Shown here: positions 16,777 to 25,891 of the stretch, one piece after another
Position numbering within the stretch: the first letter of the stretch is position 1
Layout of the letters: each line of letters starts with the position of its first letter
DNA from: Streptococcus ovuberis
GTDB lineage: Bacteria > Bacillota > Bacilli > Lactobacillales > Streptococcaceae
Assembly: GCF_012396585.1 (NCBI RefSeq)
Contig: NZ_JAAXPR010000002.1
Location: forward strand, 1 to 64,000
Direction: 5' to 3'
DNA length: 64,000 nucleotides
Notes under the pieces: model-generated
Told to the model about the DNA's origin: nothing
Databases searched by the model: none
The model's input: only the letters and a program-made list of their open reading frames with translations
Translations under genes and position numbers: made by a program

Positions 16777-18807
16777 CTATCCTTTGGGATAGATGTAGTG
16801 TACTGGTCCAGGAGAATAGCCGCTACCGTTCCAAACTTGGTAGGGGTTGAACCAGCCACGGAAGTTGCTGATGTATTGCTTACCAGCGTAGTTGGATTCT
16901 AAGACTTGGATACGTGTCGGGCTGTCAACGTGGGTGACGACAGCGACATGACCGAATCCTCCTCCGTCTGTCGGCCAAACAGCTACGGCTCCAACCCGAG
17001 GAGTGTCACTGACGATGTAACCTAGGTTTTTGGCGGTGTTAGCCCAATCTTTGGCATTTCCCCACCATTCTCCGACCCAAGGAGCCACTTGTTTGACTCC
17101 CCAGGTGCATTGACCTACTGGATAATTTGTGGCGACATAAGTTTTTGGAATGCTTGGTGTAGTGATGGGAGCAGGAGCTGGACTTGTCTGTGTCAGATGG
17201 TTCGGATCTACGGTGAAGCTAGTTGACAAAACACCTGATAAGCCAGTTCCGTTGCGTTTATAGATATGGAAATGATAGAGACCACTGTCCTTGTGTTTGT
17301 TCAAATCCAATTGGAAACCATAACTACTAGAGCCAAGGGAATTAGCGGTATACCAACCGATGTCATCTTGTCCGTTTTTGTCAGACCAAACAGCGAAGAG
17401 ATATTCGCCGGTGCTGGCATTGTTGAGACTCAGCTCGTAGGTGCCTGACCGGACAAAACGGCTACTGGCTGTTGGGGTATAGGTGACTGGAACAGTCGTG
17501 CTAGGTTTCGTTAAATCTGCAGTGTTTGCAACGTATCCAACTCGAGTGCCATCAGCATAATTGATGTAAACATGATTATGATAAACTCCTGATATATTTT
17601 GGTGATTAGCAATAGAGACCGCAAGACTATAGCGATTGCTTGCATTAGCGCTTACTTTATACCATTTGATATTGCTTTGATTGCTGGTGCTCCAGACGGC
17701 AATGTCCATAGAAGTAATAGTTTTCTCAGGTTGGACGTTGAGAATATAGGATCCTGTTGCTTTGTTGAGGCTTGTCAGCGAAAATTGAGGCGTTTTAGGG
17801 GCAGAAGGAGTAGGGGTAACCGTTGAAGTGGTTGGTGGTGTGACCGTTGTTCCTCCGATACCAATGAGAGCTTCTCCAGCTTTGTTACGCCGGTAAAGGT
17901 GGAGGTTATAGACGCCTGTTTCATTGTTATGGTTTTTGAGGGGAATGTCCAGTAAGTAAGATCCATCTGCCTGGCGTTTCATTCCATACCACTGAATATC
18001 GTCTTGACCATTCTTTTCTGTCCAAGTAGGGAGAAGGACTTCGTACGGATTATCTGTAATCCCGGTAACCTTAACAGTCAAGATATGTGAGCTACTAAAA
18101 GCAGTAGTGATTTTAGGAGAGGTGCTTGTTGCAGAACGTTCAAGTAGGTTGGCTGCCCTTGTATTGGTTTCAGATGTGCTGGTAGTCGTAGGTTTGGAAA
18201 TAGACTGACTCGTAGTTGCTTGGGTGACAGTGGTGCTACCTTTGCTAGTGGCTTGAGTTGCGGTGGTTTGGTTAAGGGGTGCCGTAGTCACCTGCGCCTG
18301 AGGGGTTTGGCTCGTTTCTGTCGCTATGTTGCCTGTAGTACTCGGGGTGGTAGTGGATGTCTCCAGTCTGGTAGTAGTGGTAGGCGGAGTGACTGTTGTG
18401 GGATTTGGTTGAATATTGGTGCTAGAAGTGACTGGCGTATCGGTTTGTCTCTCGTTGTCTAGAGACTGGAAGGTTTCTGCCTTCAAAAGGCTCTTCTGAC
18501 CATTTTGCACCAGATATGTTTCAAGATGATAGGTTCCGGAACCTGCATGATTTCGTAATGAAATGTCGGCAAAGCCGGCCTGGCTATTGTAAAAAATCAG
18601 GTCATCTTTACCGTTCTCTTCTGACCAGATAGCGTATTGAATAGATGCATTTTCAGGGAAAGCCTCTAGATAACGTAGTTTCAACTTAGTTCCACTGACC
18701 TCTATAGAAACAGGGGAAAGATGTTGATTAGCTTGCACAAGAGTTGCCTCTTGAGTGGTCAAACTGCCTAAAACTAAACTTGATAATAATAATGTTTTGA
18801 TTTTCAT
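16777..18807 (-). CDS. Secreted CHAP-domain peptidoglycan hydrolase with four Bsp-like repeats
   Basis: The 676-residue product starts with a signal peptide (MKIKTLLLSSLVLG, cleavage near residue 26). Four related modules follow at about residues 28-115, 238-325, 340-432 and 447-535, each with an AxWSxxNGxDDIxWY core and an NHxxxSGxYHxHxY core, the signature of the GBS Bsp-like repeat. A Thr/Ser/Pro-rich linker of about 115 residues separates modules 1 and 2. The CHAP domain covers about 556-676, with Cys in PVGQCTWG and His in GGGFGHVAVV as catalytic residues. It probably cleaves peptidoglycan during cell separation or remodelling. ATG 18807 is used because GAAAGGAG lies just upstream. The gene is transcribed opposite to its neighbours. 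Confidence 0.88.
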   Translation of the reverse strand: MKIKTLLLSSLVLGSLTTQEATLVQANQHLSPVSIEVSGTKLKLRYLEAFPENASIQYAIWSEENGKDDLIFYNSQAGFADISLRNHAGSGTYHLETYLVQNGQKSLLKAETFQSLDNERQTDTPVTSSTNIQPNPTTVTPPTTTTRLETSTTTPSTTGNIATETSQTPQAQVTTAPLNQTTATQATSKGSTTVTQATTSQSISKPTTTSTSETNTRAANLLERSATSTSPKITTAFSSSHILTVKVTGITDNPYEVLLPTWTEKNGQDDIQWYGMKRQADGSYLLDIPLKNHNNETGVYNLHLYRRNKAGEALIGIGGTTVTPPTTSTVTPTPSAPKTPQFSLTSLNKATGSYILNVQPEKTITSMDIAVWSTSNQSNIKWYKVSANASNRYSLAVSIANHQNISGVYHNHVYINYADGTRVGYVANTADLTKPSTTVPVTYTPTASSRFVRSGTYELSLNNASTGEYLFAVWSDKNGQDDIGWYTANSLGSSSYGFQLDLNKHKDSGLYHFHIYKRNGTGLSGVLSTSFTVDPNHLTQTSPAPAPITTPSIPKTYVATNYPVGQCTWGVKQVAPWVGEWWGNAKDWANTAKNLGYIVSDTPRVGAVAVWPTDGGGFGHVAVVTHVDSPTRIQVLESNYAGKQYISNFRGWFNPYQVWNGSGYSPGPVHYIYPKG

Positions 18808-19043
18808 ATTATCTCCTTTCACAAATTCTATTCGTTGAAAAATATCATTTCTATGAAAAAAGATGGATGACAGTGAATGGTTCAAAGAAACTTACTACGT
18901 GCCCCCAATGGGGACCGACTAGAAATAAGGGTTAGAGCAGTTTAGAGGAAGTTACCTATAGGAGCCTCTTTTCTCCCATTTGCCAAGTCTTTCAAGACGT
19001 TAGAATCAAAATAGTTTGAATCTCCACTTGACTGAATCATGGG

Positions 19044-19814
19044 ACGAAAGATTTCTTGGCCAATAAAGTAGGTGTGACCGTGGCACCTTACAAGGTGGTG
19101 ACTTCTAGCCTTGACTTGGAAAATCTTGACTTCTCAAAAACCTATGTCCTCAAAACTGCCGCAGATGGCTATGATGGCCACGGTCAAGTCGTTATTCGCT
19201 CGGAAGCAGACTTTGAAGTAGCCAACAAGCTGGCTAATGCTACCGAGTGCGTCCTGGAGGAGTTCGTCAATTTTGACTTGGAAATCTCGGTCATCGTATC
19301 TGGCAATGGCAGAGATGTCACCGTCTTTCCCGTTCAGGAAAATATCCACCGCGACAATATCCTGTCAAAAACCATCGTCCCAGCCCGTATTTCAGACGAC
19401 TTGAGCGCTAAAGCGCAGGCGATGGCAGTCAAAATCGCAGAGCAGCTCAACCTGTCTGGCACCCTCTGTGTGGAAATGTTTGTGGCAGGCGATGAGATTC
19501 TGGTCAATGAAATTGCTCCACGCCCTCACAATTCAGGGCATTACTCTATCGAAGCCTGTGATTTTTCACAGTTTGACACCCATATTCTGGGCGTGCTAGG
19601 TCAACCCCTGCCAACGATCAAACTCCATGCCCCAGCCGTCATGCTCAATGTCCTCGGCCAACACATAGAACAAGCTAGAAGCTATGTTGCAGAAAACCCT
19701 AGCGCCCACCTCCACCTCTATGGTAAAATAGAAGCAAAGCACAACCGCAAAATGGGACACGTGACGGTGTTTAGTGATAGGTTAAACGATGTTGTGTTAC
19801 CCAGATTGGAGTAG
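19044..19814 (+). pseudogene. purK: purK, 5'-truncated (N5-carboxyaminoimidazole ribonucleotide synthetase)
   Basis: The encoded protein matches the ATP-grasp B and C parts of PurK: APYKVVTS, VLKTAADGYDGHGQ, LEEFVNFDLEIS, VEMFVAGDEILVNEIAPRPHNSGHYSIEAC and the C-terminal NRKMGHVTVFSD. Homology begins abruptly at about 19044 (TKDFLANKVGV). The first 100 or so residues, which form the nucleotide-sugar binding lobe, are missing, and no start codon with ribosome binding site is present. PurK carboxylates AIR with ATP and bicarbonate in de novo purine synthesis; this copy should be inactive. Its 3' end is partly repeated at 21902. Confidence 0.85.
19741..19771 (+). repeat. 31-bp exact repeat, copy 1 (inside purK 3' end)
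   Basis: The segment beginning ACAACCGCAAAATGGGACAC and ending GACGGTGTT is identical to 21902-21932. It encodes NRKMGHVTV of PurK. The two copies bracket about 2.1 kb of AT-rich DNA. Confidence 0.8.
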
Positions 19815-19834
19815 GAGGGGATTAATCATTAAAG

Positions 19835-21273
19835 ATGCTTCGATTTAAAAAATATTATAATGAAATATATTTACACATATATTTGGAGAACGGCAAGTTT
19901 AAAGAAAATATATTAGAGGAAGATTTCTCAAAAAAGATTATTGACTTTACTTTAGATTTAAATGAAGAACAGTATAGAGATGATATTATGAATCGAAAAA
20001 TTTACGGCGTTTTTCCGTATAATAAAAGTAGGTTGGATAAAGAAGAATCTCTGGATGAAGATCATTTAGCAACAGTTAAAGAATTGGCAATATTTGAAAA
20101 CCAAAAGATTAATCTATTTTATAATCACACAATAGATAGATATGATAATATTAAATATATTTGTTTAAAGCCATTTAACATTCATGTAGAAAGACTACCG
20201 AATAAAGAGTTTCCTGTTTCCCCGCTCATAAAAATTATTAACAATCAGTATATACACCTATCTATCAACTTTGTTGATAGATACTATTTAGATAAAGGGT
20301 CTAAAAAGTATGATACAAATAATTACAAAAGTGATTTAGATTTTTACGAAAATACAATTCACTTAGATGATAAGGTATCTAAGTTATCTGGAAATTCAGC
20401 TTTAATACCATTCTTAGGTCAAAGCTTTTTTCACGGTAAGGAATTACAAGAGGTATTGTTAACAATTGTTGATAGGTACTTTGATTATGAGTCTCAATCT
20501 TATAATATGAGATGTTTATACAGCTTAAAAAAAACAATCTTTCTAGAAATTTAATTGATAAATTTATTAATGTAGATAGAGATTCTTATTTTATAAAAAG
20601 TAAATCTATTCCCAATTTTGCTAATCCGAATGCAAAAGATAGCTTATGGATCTTCTCACCGAGTACGACCTTGATAACTATAGATAATCAAGAAGAACGT
20701 GAAAAGTCGTTTATATATTCAAGAGTAATAGAAGAATATGCGGGTCAAATGTATATTTTGAATTACTCTACTCTTAATAATATAGATTCAAATAATATTT
20801 CTGCTTTAATCAACAGGAAAGTGGAATTGATAAAGTTAAGTGAACAAAGATTACTATATAAAAACAGTGTCAATATGTTAAACGATATTTTAGATTATTT
20901 GTTTTTGGATATCTATAATATTGATAGTTTAATAATATTAACTTCAGAAAAAATAAATTTACACTTGGCGATGAGTGAGTCTCAAAAAAATGATGACAAT
21001 TTTCAATTACAAAATTCATTAGCGATAATTTCACTATTGTTATCTACATCACCAATATATGAATTTGTAGTGGCGCCTTTAATAATTTTATTGATGGATG
21101 GGGTTAATTTGATTTTGAATCATTGGAATAAGGAAAAGATTTCATACGAATCGTTAGATAACCTATTGACTTTGTTTGGGTTTATACTGACATTTTTAGT
21201 AGTTTATCGATTTTTAAAAATTATTTTCCCAAATTTAAATTTATTGATTTTAAAAAGTAGAAACTCAAAGTAG
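19835..21273 (+). pseudogene. Unknown AT-rich gene, split by a frameshift in an A8 tract
   Basis: Two overlapping frames (19835-20554 and 20512-21273) join into one protein of about 480 residues if a one-base slip occurs in the run of eight A at 20527-20534; read through, the product goes ...CLYSLKK-NNLSRNLIDKF.... The N-terminal 350 residues are soluble and rich in Asn, Ile, Lys and Tyr. The C-terminal part has two hydrophobic helices (around LAIISLLLSTSPIYEFVVAP and LLTLFGFILTFLVVYRFL) and a charged tail, so a membrane-anchored soluble domain is likely. I do not recognise the family. Slippage in the A tract could also give both short and long products, so the gene may be phase-variable rather than dead. 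Confidence 0.6.
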
Positions 21274-21309
21274 AACCCGTTGTAATAAGCCGTTATTACC
21301 GTATTTGAG

Positions 21310-21831
21310 GTGAAGAAAACAAATGCTATGCTTGGTTGGGGAGAATGTATAATAAAAATCATTGTTCATGCTTTTATTGAAAATGGCGAAGCAGGAGTTG
21401 TCGAAGTTGTCTTTGCTTCGGAAAATTCTCAAGCTATTTCTAAAAAAATGGCAGAGCTACAAAATCAATACCCGAAAGATTACCTTGCCATCTATGATTT
21501 GCCATTGGATACAGATTTGTCAAAATTGCCACATCATCCGGGAGTGGTAATAGAGAAAGAGGAGTTTGATAATGTGGATGAGGCTACGGAGGTTATTTTA
21601 ACCTATGAGGATGATATTGTTATTCCTAAAATTGCTGATACAGAAGGAATAAAAATCATTTCTCAAAGTGAACATCAGATTGTACTAGAGTATACTTGTG
21701 ATGAAAAGTGTGTAAAAGATTATCTTGCAACGTACGGTTTACCTAGAACACCAAAACGCATTTCCTTTGAATTTGAAGTAGAAATTGATGAGGATGATGA
21801 TATATTTGGTGTGACTGATGAGGAGTTATAA
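21310..21831 (+). CDS. Small acidic unknown protein, paralogue of the gene at 22790
   Basis: Up to 173 residues from GTG 21310. The part from IIVHAFIENGE to DLSKLPHHPG is about 70% identical by eye to the 75-residue protein at 22790. The C-terminal half ends in a strongly acidic tail (EFEVEIDEDDDIF) and repeats a KDYLAxYxLP motif found in the N-terminal half, suggesting an internal duplication. The paralogue starts with ATG where this gene has ATA, so the native start may be lost, and GTG 21310 or ATG 21328 would be substitutes. Function is unknown. It follows the A8-split gene by 36 bp. Confidence 0.55.
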   Translation: MKKTNAMLGWGECIIKIIVHAFIENGEAGVVEVVFASENSQAISKKMAELQNQYPKDYLAIYDLPLDTDLSKLPHHPGVVIEKEEFDNVDEATEVILTYEDDIVIPKIADTEGIKIISQSEHQIVLEYTCDEKCVKDYLATYGLPRTPKRISFEFEVEIDEDDDIFGVTDEEL

Positions 21832-21901
21832 AGACTGCTTAGTTTGGTAGTAAGTTACTCGTAGAATTATTATTTAATAAAATGAGTTTGCTATGGTGAA
21901 T

Positions 21902-21957
21902 ACAACCGCAAAATGGGACACGTGACGGTGTTGGGGGAAGATGCGGAAGAATTTATT
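21902..21957 (+). repeat. Second purK 3'-end fragment, containing the 31-bp repeat copy 2
   Basis: 21902-21932 is identical to 19741-19771. Read in the purK frame the fragment gives YNRKMGHVTVLGEDAEEFI and a stop, close to but different from the end of the main purK copy (FSDRLNDVVLPRLE). It therefore looks like the tail of another purK allele, left when the intervening DNA was gained. Confidence 0.65.
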
Positions 21958-21970
21958 TAGGAGGGCAATC

Positions 21971-22441
21971 ATGTTGGTTATTATTGGAGGTTCGGGAATG
22001 TTGTTTGAGGCAAGTAGAATCCTGACCCAGGAGAGTTCGAATCCTGTCATTCTTTGCGGGAGACATCGAGAACGTTATGAACCTATCCTCTTAGAAAATG
22101 AAAAGGCACAATTTGTCTTGTTTGATTTTTCTAAGAAAGAAGACTTTCAGCGCTTAGAAGTCTTGTTGGATTCTTCAAAAACTCCTTTAACTCTTCTTGC
22201 TTGGGTACATAGCCCTTATTATCCTTACCTAGTTGATTTGATAAAGGGGTTAGGCTCAGCGATAAAGGATGTTTATTTGGTCAAAGGAAGTAGCAATCAT
22301 CCATTTTTAATAGAAATGATGGAATCTCAGCGCTTAGTTACCATTCAACTAGGTAGACATCAAACAGAAGATCGCTGGCTCACTAATCACGAAATTAGCC
22401 AACAAGTTGTTGAAACCATACAGGACTATCAAGATCATTGA
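21971..22441 (+). CDS. Short NAD(P)-binding Rossmann-like protein
   Basis: A 156-residue protein beginning MLVIIGGSGMLFEASRILTQ, which fits a Rossmann dinucleotide-binding loop (GGSGML). It lacks the YxxxK active site of classic short-chain dehydrogenases and is much shorter than they are. It resembles small SDR-like proteins of unknown role in Firmicutes. ATG 21971 is used because GGAGGG lies about nine bases upstream; the upstream in-frame ATG at 21941 lies inside the purK-tail repeat region. Confidence 0.6.
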   Translation: MLVIIGGSGMLFEASRILTQESSNPVILCGRHRERYEPILLENEKAQFVLFDFSKKEDFQRLEVLLDSSKTPLTLLAWVHSPYYPYLVDLIKGLGSAIKDVYLVKGSSNHPFLIEMMESQRLVTIQLGRHQTEDRWLTNHEISQQVVETIQDYQDH

Positions 22442-22789
22442 GGAGGAAGTGGAGGCTGGAGATTCATAGATTATTGATGAGGATTGCTTGACTAAGTCCT
22501 TTGGGGAATTGGGCTCATATCGCTACTATAAACATTAATAATTGAATTGTTGCTTTGGAACGTTTGGAGGCGTGCTCAAATGTTTTATAGGGAGATGAGA
22601 TAAATGTTCCTCACCTCATTTGGTAGGAAGAGATGATGCTAATCTCGAAACTATTGCAAGTGACTTAACGCAGTTACGACAAAAAGCCGAAGCATAAGGC
22701 ATTATAGACTATCAAGTGCTAGAAGACCATTATTGGTACTTTGATTTCCTAAATAAGAATATTCTACTGCTTGGTTAAAAGAGAAAAAC
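22442..22789. other. Gap with degenerate sequence
   Basis: No intact gene. A broken frame near 22655-22770 reads ASDLTQLRQKAEA, stop, GIIDYQVLEDHYWYFDFLNKN, which looks like the remains of a small protein I cannot name. Confidence 0.4.
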
Positions 22790-23017
22790 ATGACACAAAT
22801 TATTGTTCACTCTTTTATTAGAAATGGGGAACCATGTGTTGCCGCAGTCGTTTTTGCTTCAGAAAATTCTCAAGCAATCTCTGAAAAAATGGCAGAGCTG
22901 CAAAATTTATACCCATATGATTATCTTGCTATCTATGATTTACCACTAGATACAGATTTGTCAAAACTGCCACACTATCCGTCATTAGCGGTAGGGAAAG
23001 GGGAGATTAGTAAATAA
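22790..23017 (+). CDS. Small unknown protein (paralogue of 21310 N-terminal half)
   Basis: A 75-residue protein, MTQIIVHSFIRNGEPCVAAV followed by FASENSQAISEKMAELQ and LAIYDLPLDTDLSKLPHYP. No signal peptide or membrane helix. It is the single-unit version of the protein encoded at 21310. It lies five bases before a membrane-protein gene, so the two are probably co-expressed. Function unknown. Confidence 0.6.
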   Translation: MTQIIVHSFIRNGEPCVAAVVFASENSQAISEKMAELQNLYPYDYLAIYDLPLDTDLSKLPHYPSLAVGKGEISK

Positions 23018-23021
23018 ATTT

Positions 23022-24218
23022 ATGGATAACGGAAGTAATTCTAATATAAAGCAGTTTTTATCTATTATTTTAGGATTTATATCTATGTATTTAGTGACTA
23101 CTAATAATAAGATGTTGATGCTACTCTCAATGGGGCTTATTGTAAGTTTAATCTGTTCTTGGTATAGTTCTTTAAAAATTTGGATACATAAAGTGGAATT
23201 ACTCTATAAAGAAATACGAGCACGGAAGTATTTTTTTGTCACAGATAATGGATATCGAACGGATTTAAAAAAGCGTAGAGAGTTAGGAGAATATATATAT
23301 AAGATTACTAATTTTGGCTTCTTTTTTATTGTTTTTATGTTAATTATATTTTCAACCTTTTTTGGAAAAATAGTATCAGTTCCGATTTATATGTTAGTAA
23401 TCATTTTTTTATGTATTGCTATGATTGGAATAATATTACAAGCACGAAATTATTTAACTAGTCTATATTATTACTTGATTCCTATATTACCATTATTGTT
23501 CTATATAGATTTATTAGGAAGCTCTGAGATAATAGCTCTAATACTCTTCTTTTTGTTAATAGCAGTAATTTATTTGATATTTGTATTAATTATTCCAATT
23601 CATTTCTTAAGGAAGATCAATAATACGACATTAATTTTTGGGGTGTTGTTATCTATTGTCATACCGATACTATTTGATGTAATTAATGGATATTTTTCTG
23701 AGAATTTTCTATCGAGAATTGATTCCTTAGTTTATTCAGAATTTATCAATTCCATAGAGAATCAGCAAGTTTTAAACTTCATTATAGATAATCCAGATTT
23801 AAACAATTTTCTAAAAGTAATATTTCATACTATGGGGAGAGTATCGTTAATTGAACAGAAAGAGTTTTTATCTCAAATCAGCTTCTTATGGTTGTCAAGT
23901 TATGCAATTGGGAGTTTGATAATAAATACAAAACTAAAAGTTGCTAGTCTAGTTGCAGAAGATTTATATAGTAAAATCCAAGATATCAGAAATAGGGAGA
24001 ACATTGAATATGAAGTGGTTAGAGATTGCATATATTTCGGTGGAGAAAGATTTCAAGAATTAATTTTTTATGACAAATCACTTAAATGGAAGATTCGTGA
24101 AAAAGAAAAGGAATTGCAGTTTTATCAAGAAACCAATAAGGCTATTCGATTTGCTCAATGGATGAGAACAAAAATTATAAAGTTATTAAAAAGATTGATT
24201 TATAAGGAGATACATTAA
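23022..24218 (+). CDS. Polytopic membrane protein of unknown function
   Basis: A 398-residue, very AT-rich gene. Hydrophobic segments suggest about eight transmembrane helices: two near residues 12-50, two near 92-145, two to three near 147-200, one near 205-225 and one near 285-305. Soluble stretches lie at about 50-90 and 225-280, and a basic charged C-terminal tail follows residue 310. The start has only a distant purine-rich stretch upstream. The stop codon overlaps the purB start by one base (TAATG), so translation of purB may be coupled to it. I recognise no family. Confidence 0.6.
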   Translation: MDNGSNSNIKQFLSIILGFISMYLVTTNNKMLMLLSMGLIVSLICSWYSSLKIWIHKVELLYKEIRARKYFFVTDNGYRTDLKKRRELGEYIYKITNFGFFFIVFMLIIFSTFFGKIVSVPIYMLVIIFLCIAMIGIILQARNYLTSLYYYLIPILPLLFYIDLLGSSEIIALILFFLLIAVIYLIFVLIIPIHFLRKINNTTLIFGVLLSIVIPILFDVINGYFSENFLSRIDSLVYSEFINSIENQQVLNFIIDNPDLNNFLKVIFHTMGRVSLIEQKEFLSQISFLWLSSYAIGSLIINTKLKVASLVAEDLYSKIQDIRNRENIEYEVVRDCIYFGGERFQELIFYDKSLKWKIREKEKELQFYQETNKAIRFAQWMRTKIIKLLKRLIYKEIH

Positions 24219-25510
24219 TGCTAACACGTTATTCCCGCCCTGAGATGGCGAACATTTGGAGTGAAGAGAACAAGTACCGTGCTTGGTTGGAGGTGGAAAT
24301 CCTAGCTAGCGAGGCATGGGCTGAGTTGGGTGAGATTCCCAAGGAAGATGTGGCGAAGATTCGTGCCAATGCGAGCTTTGATATCGACCGTATTTTAGAG
24401 ATAGAGGAGGAGACCCGTCACGATGTGGTGGCTTTCACCCGTGCGGTTTCTGAAACCCTCGGTGAGGAGCGCAAGTGGGTTCACTATGGCTTGACTTCTA
24501 CCGACGTGGTGGATACGGCTTACGGCTACCTCTACAAGCAGGCCAACGACATTATCCGTCGTGACCTTGAAACCTTTACCAACATTGTGGCTGAGAAGGC
24601 CAAAGAGCACAAGATGACCATCATGATGGGTCGTACTCACGGTGTGCATGCGGAGCCAACGACCTTCGGTCTCAAATTGGCGACTTGGTACAGCGAAATG
24701 AAGCGCAACCAAGAGCGTTTCGAGCGCGCAGCAGCTGGTGTTGAGGCTGGAAAAATCTCTGGTGCCATTGGAAACTTTGCCAACATTCCTCCATTCGTCG
24801 AGGAGTATGTTTGTGGTAAGTTGGGCATCCGTTCGCAGGAGATTTCGACCCAGGTCTTGCCGCGTGACCTCCACGCCGAATATTTTGCGGTTCTCGCAAG
24901 CATCGCGACATCCATTGAACGCATGGCAACGGAGATCCGTGGTCTGCAAAAGTCTGAACAACGTGAAGTTGAAGAGTTCTTTGCAAAAGGCCAAAAAGGC
25001 AGCTCTGCTATGCCTCACAAACGTAACCCAATCGGTTCAGAAAACATGACAGGGCTTGCGCGTGTCATTCGTGGGCACATGGTGACAGCTTATGAGAATG
25101 TGGCGCTTTGGCATGAGCGTGATATTTCGCACTCATCAGCGGAGCGGATCATCACACCAGACACAACGATTCTCATCAACTACATGCTCAACCGCTTTGG
25201 CAACATCGTCAAGAACTTGACGGTCTTTCCTGAAAACATGATTCGGAACATGAACTCTACCTTTGGTCTCATTTACAGCCAGCGTGTCATGTTGAAACTC
25301 ATCGAAAAAGGCATGACGCGTGAGGAGGCTTACGACTTGGTACAGCCCAAAACAGCCTACTCATGGGATAATCAAGTGGACTTCAAACCGCTTCTTGAAG
25401 CAGACGAAAAAGTCACCGAAAAACTCACCCAAGACGAGATTGATGAACTCTTTAACCCAGCCTACTACACCAAGCGGGTCGATGAGATTTTTGAGCGATT
25501 GGGATTGTAG
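24218..25510 (+). CDS. purB: Adenylosuccinate lyase
   Basis: Splits SAICAR to AICAR and adenylosuccinate to AMP; the second reaction is also needed in salvage. The 430-residue length is normal. The fumarase/aspartase superfamily signature [11 protein letters not shown] is intact (residues about 261-271), as are TSTDVVDTA and [16 protein letters not shown] lies six bases before the ATG. GC content and codon use contrast sharply with the AT-rich genes directly upstream. It is the only intact purine biosynthesis gene in the window. Confidence 0.96.
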   Translation: MLTRYSRPEMANIWSEENKYRAWLEVEILASEAWAELGEIPKEDVAKIRANASFDIDRILEIEEETRHDVVAFTRAVSETLGEERKWVHYGLTSTDVVDTAYGYLYKQANDIIRRDLETFTNIVAEKAKEHKMTIMMGRTHGVHAEPTTFGLKLATWYSEMKRNQERFERAAAGVEAGKISGAIGNFANIPPFVEEYVCGKLGIRSQEISTQVLPRDLHAEYFAVLASIATSIERMATEIRGLQKSEQREVEEFFAKGQKGSSAMPHKRNPIGSENMTGLARVIRGHMVTAYENVALWHERDISHSSAERIITPDTTILINYMLNRFGNIVKNLTVFPENMIRNMNSTFGLIYSQRVMLKLIEKGMTREEAYDLVQPKTAYSWDNQVDFKPLLEADEKVTEKLTQDEIDELFNPAYYTKRVDEIFERLGL

Positions 25511-25535
25511 TCACGATTCAGAAGACGATGTTATG

Positions 25536-25576
25536 AAAAGAACTTCACCAAGGATGAGGCGTGAAGTTCTTTTCTA
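25536..25576 (+). terminator. purB terminator
   Basis: AAAAGAACTTCAC (25536-25548) and GTGAAGTTCTTTT (25561-25573) form a perfect 13-bp stem with flanking A and T runs, effective in both directions. Confidence 0.9.
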
Positions 25577-25724
25577 TATGACATGGCGAAAGAATATGGC
25601 GTTATCCGAGTGAGGAATAGGCTATGTCAGCAATAGAATGCTAAACGGAGACCGGAAATTGAGAGGCTTAGCATTATGTAAACGGATAGTCTATGTTAAG
25701 AGAGAAAAAAATTATTTAAAAGTC

Positions 25725-25753
25725 TTGCAAGGAAGGAAGATATTTGGTATACT
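25725..25753 (+). promoter_or_regulatory. S10 operon promoter
   Basis: TTGCAA (25725-25730) and TATACT (25748-25753) are 17 bp apart, with an extended TGG before the -10. Transcription should begin near 25760. Confidence 0.75.
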
Positions 25754-25759
25754 ACTATG

Positions 25760-25891
25760 GTGCCGTAAAAAATACGGCTTTAGCTTTGACGCAGGAGGTT
25801 GCGACACGCTTGGTTGCATTGCCACGCAACTCGTGTTGGTTTTCCTGAAGAGCTAGCCTATTATCTTAAATAGACGAAAAAGGAGACAAAG
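25760..25891 (+). promoter_or_regulatory. S10 operon leader
   Basis: A structured leader of about 130 nt. It contains GCCGTA/TACGGC (about 25761-25780) and GTTGCGACACG/ CGTGTTGG-type pairings around 25797-25846. The GACGCAGGAGGTTGCGACAC stretch is, from memory, conserved in streptococcal S10 leaders. Autogenous control by a ribosomal protein is plausible but not shown. Confidence 0.5.

Noticed and set aside
19056..19814. Functional shortened purK starting at TTG 19056
   Set aside because: There is no ribosome binding site before 19056 and the missing N-terminal lobe is part of the active site, so a working enzyme is unlikely.
24395..25018. Long open frames on the minus strand inside purB
   Set aside because: They are antisense shadows created by the codon usage of purB, which has an intact, full-length, motif-bearing product on the plus strand.
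25638..25856. Possible 72-codon gene in the S10 leader
   Set aside because: It spans the S10 promoter and leader, which have clear regulatory signals, and the protein has no recognisable features.
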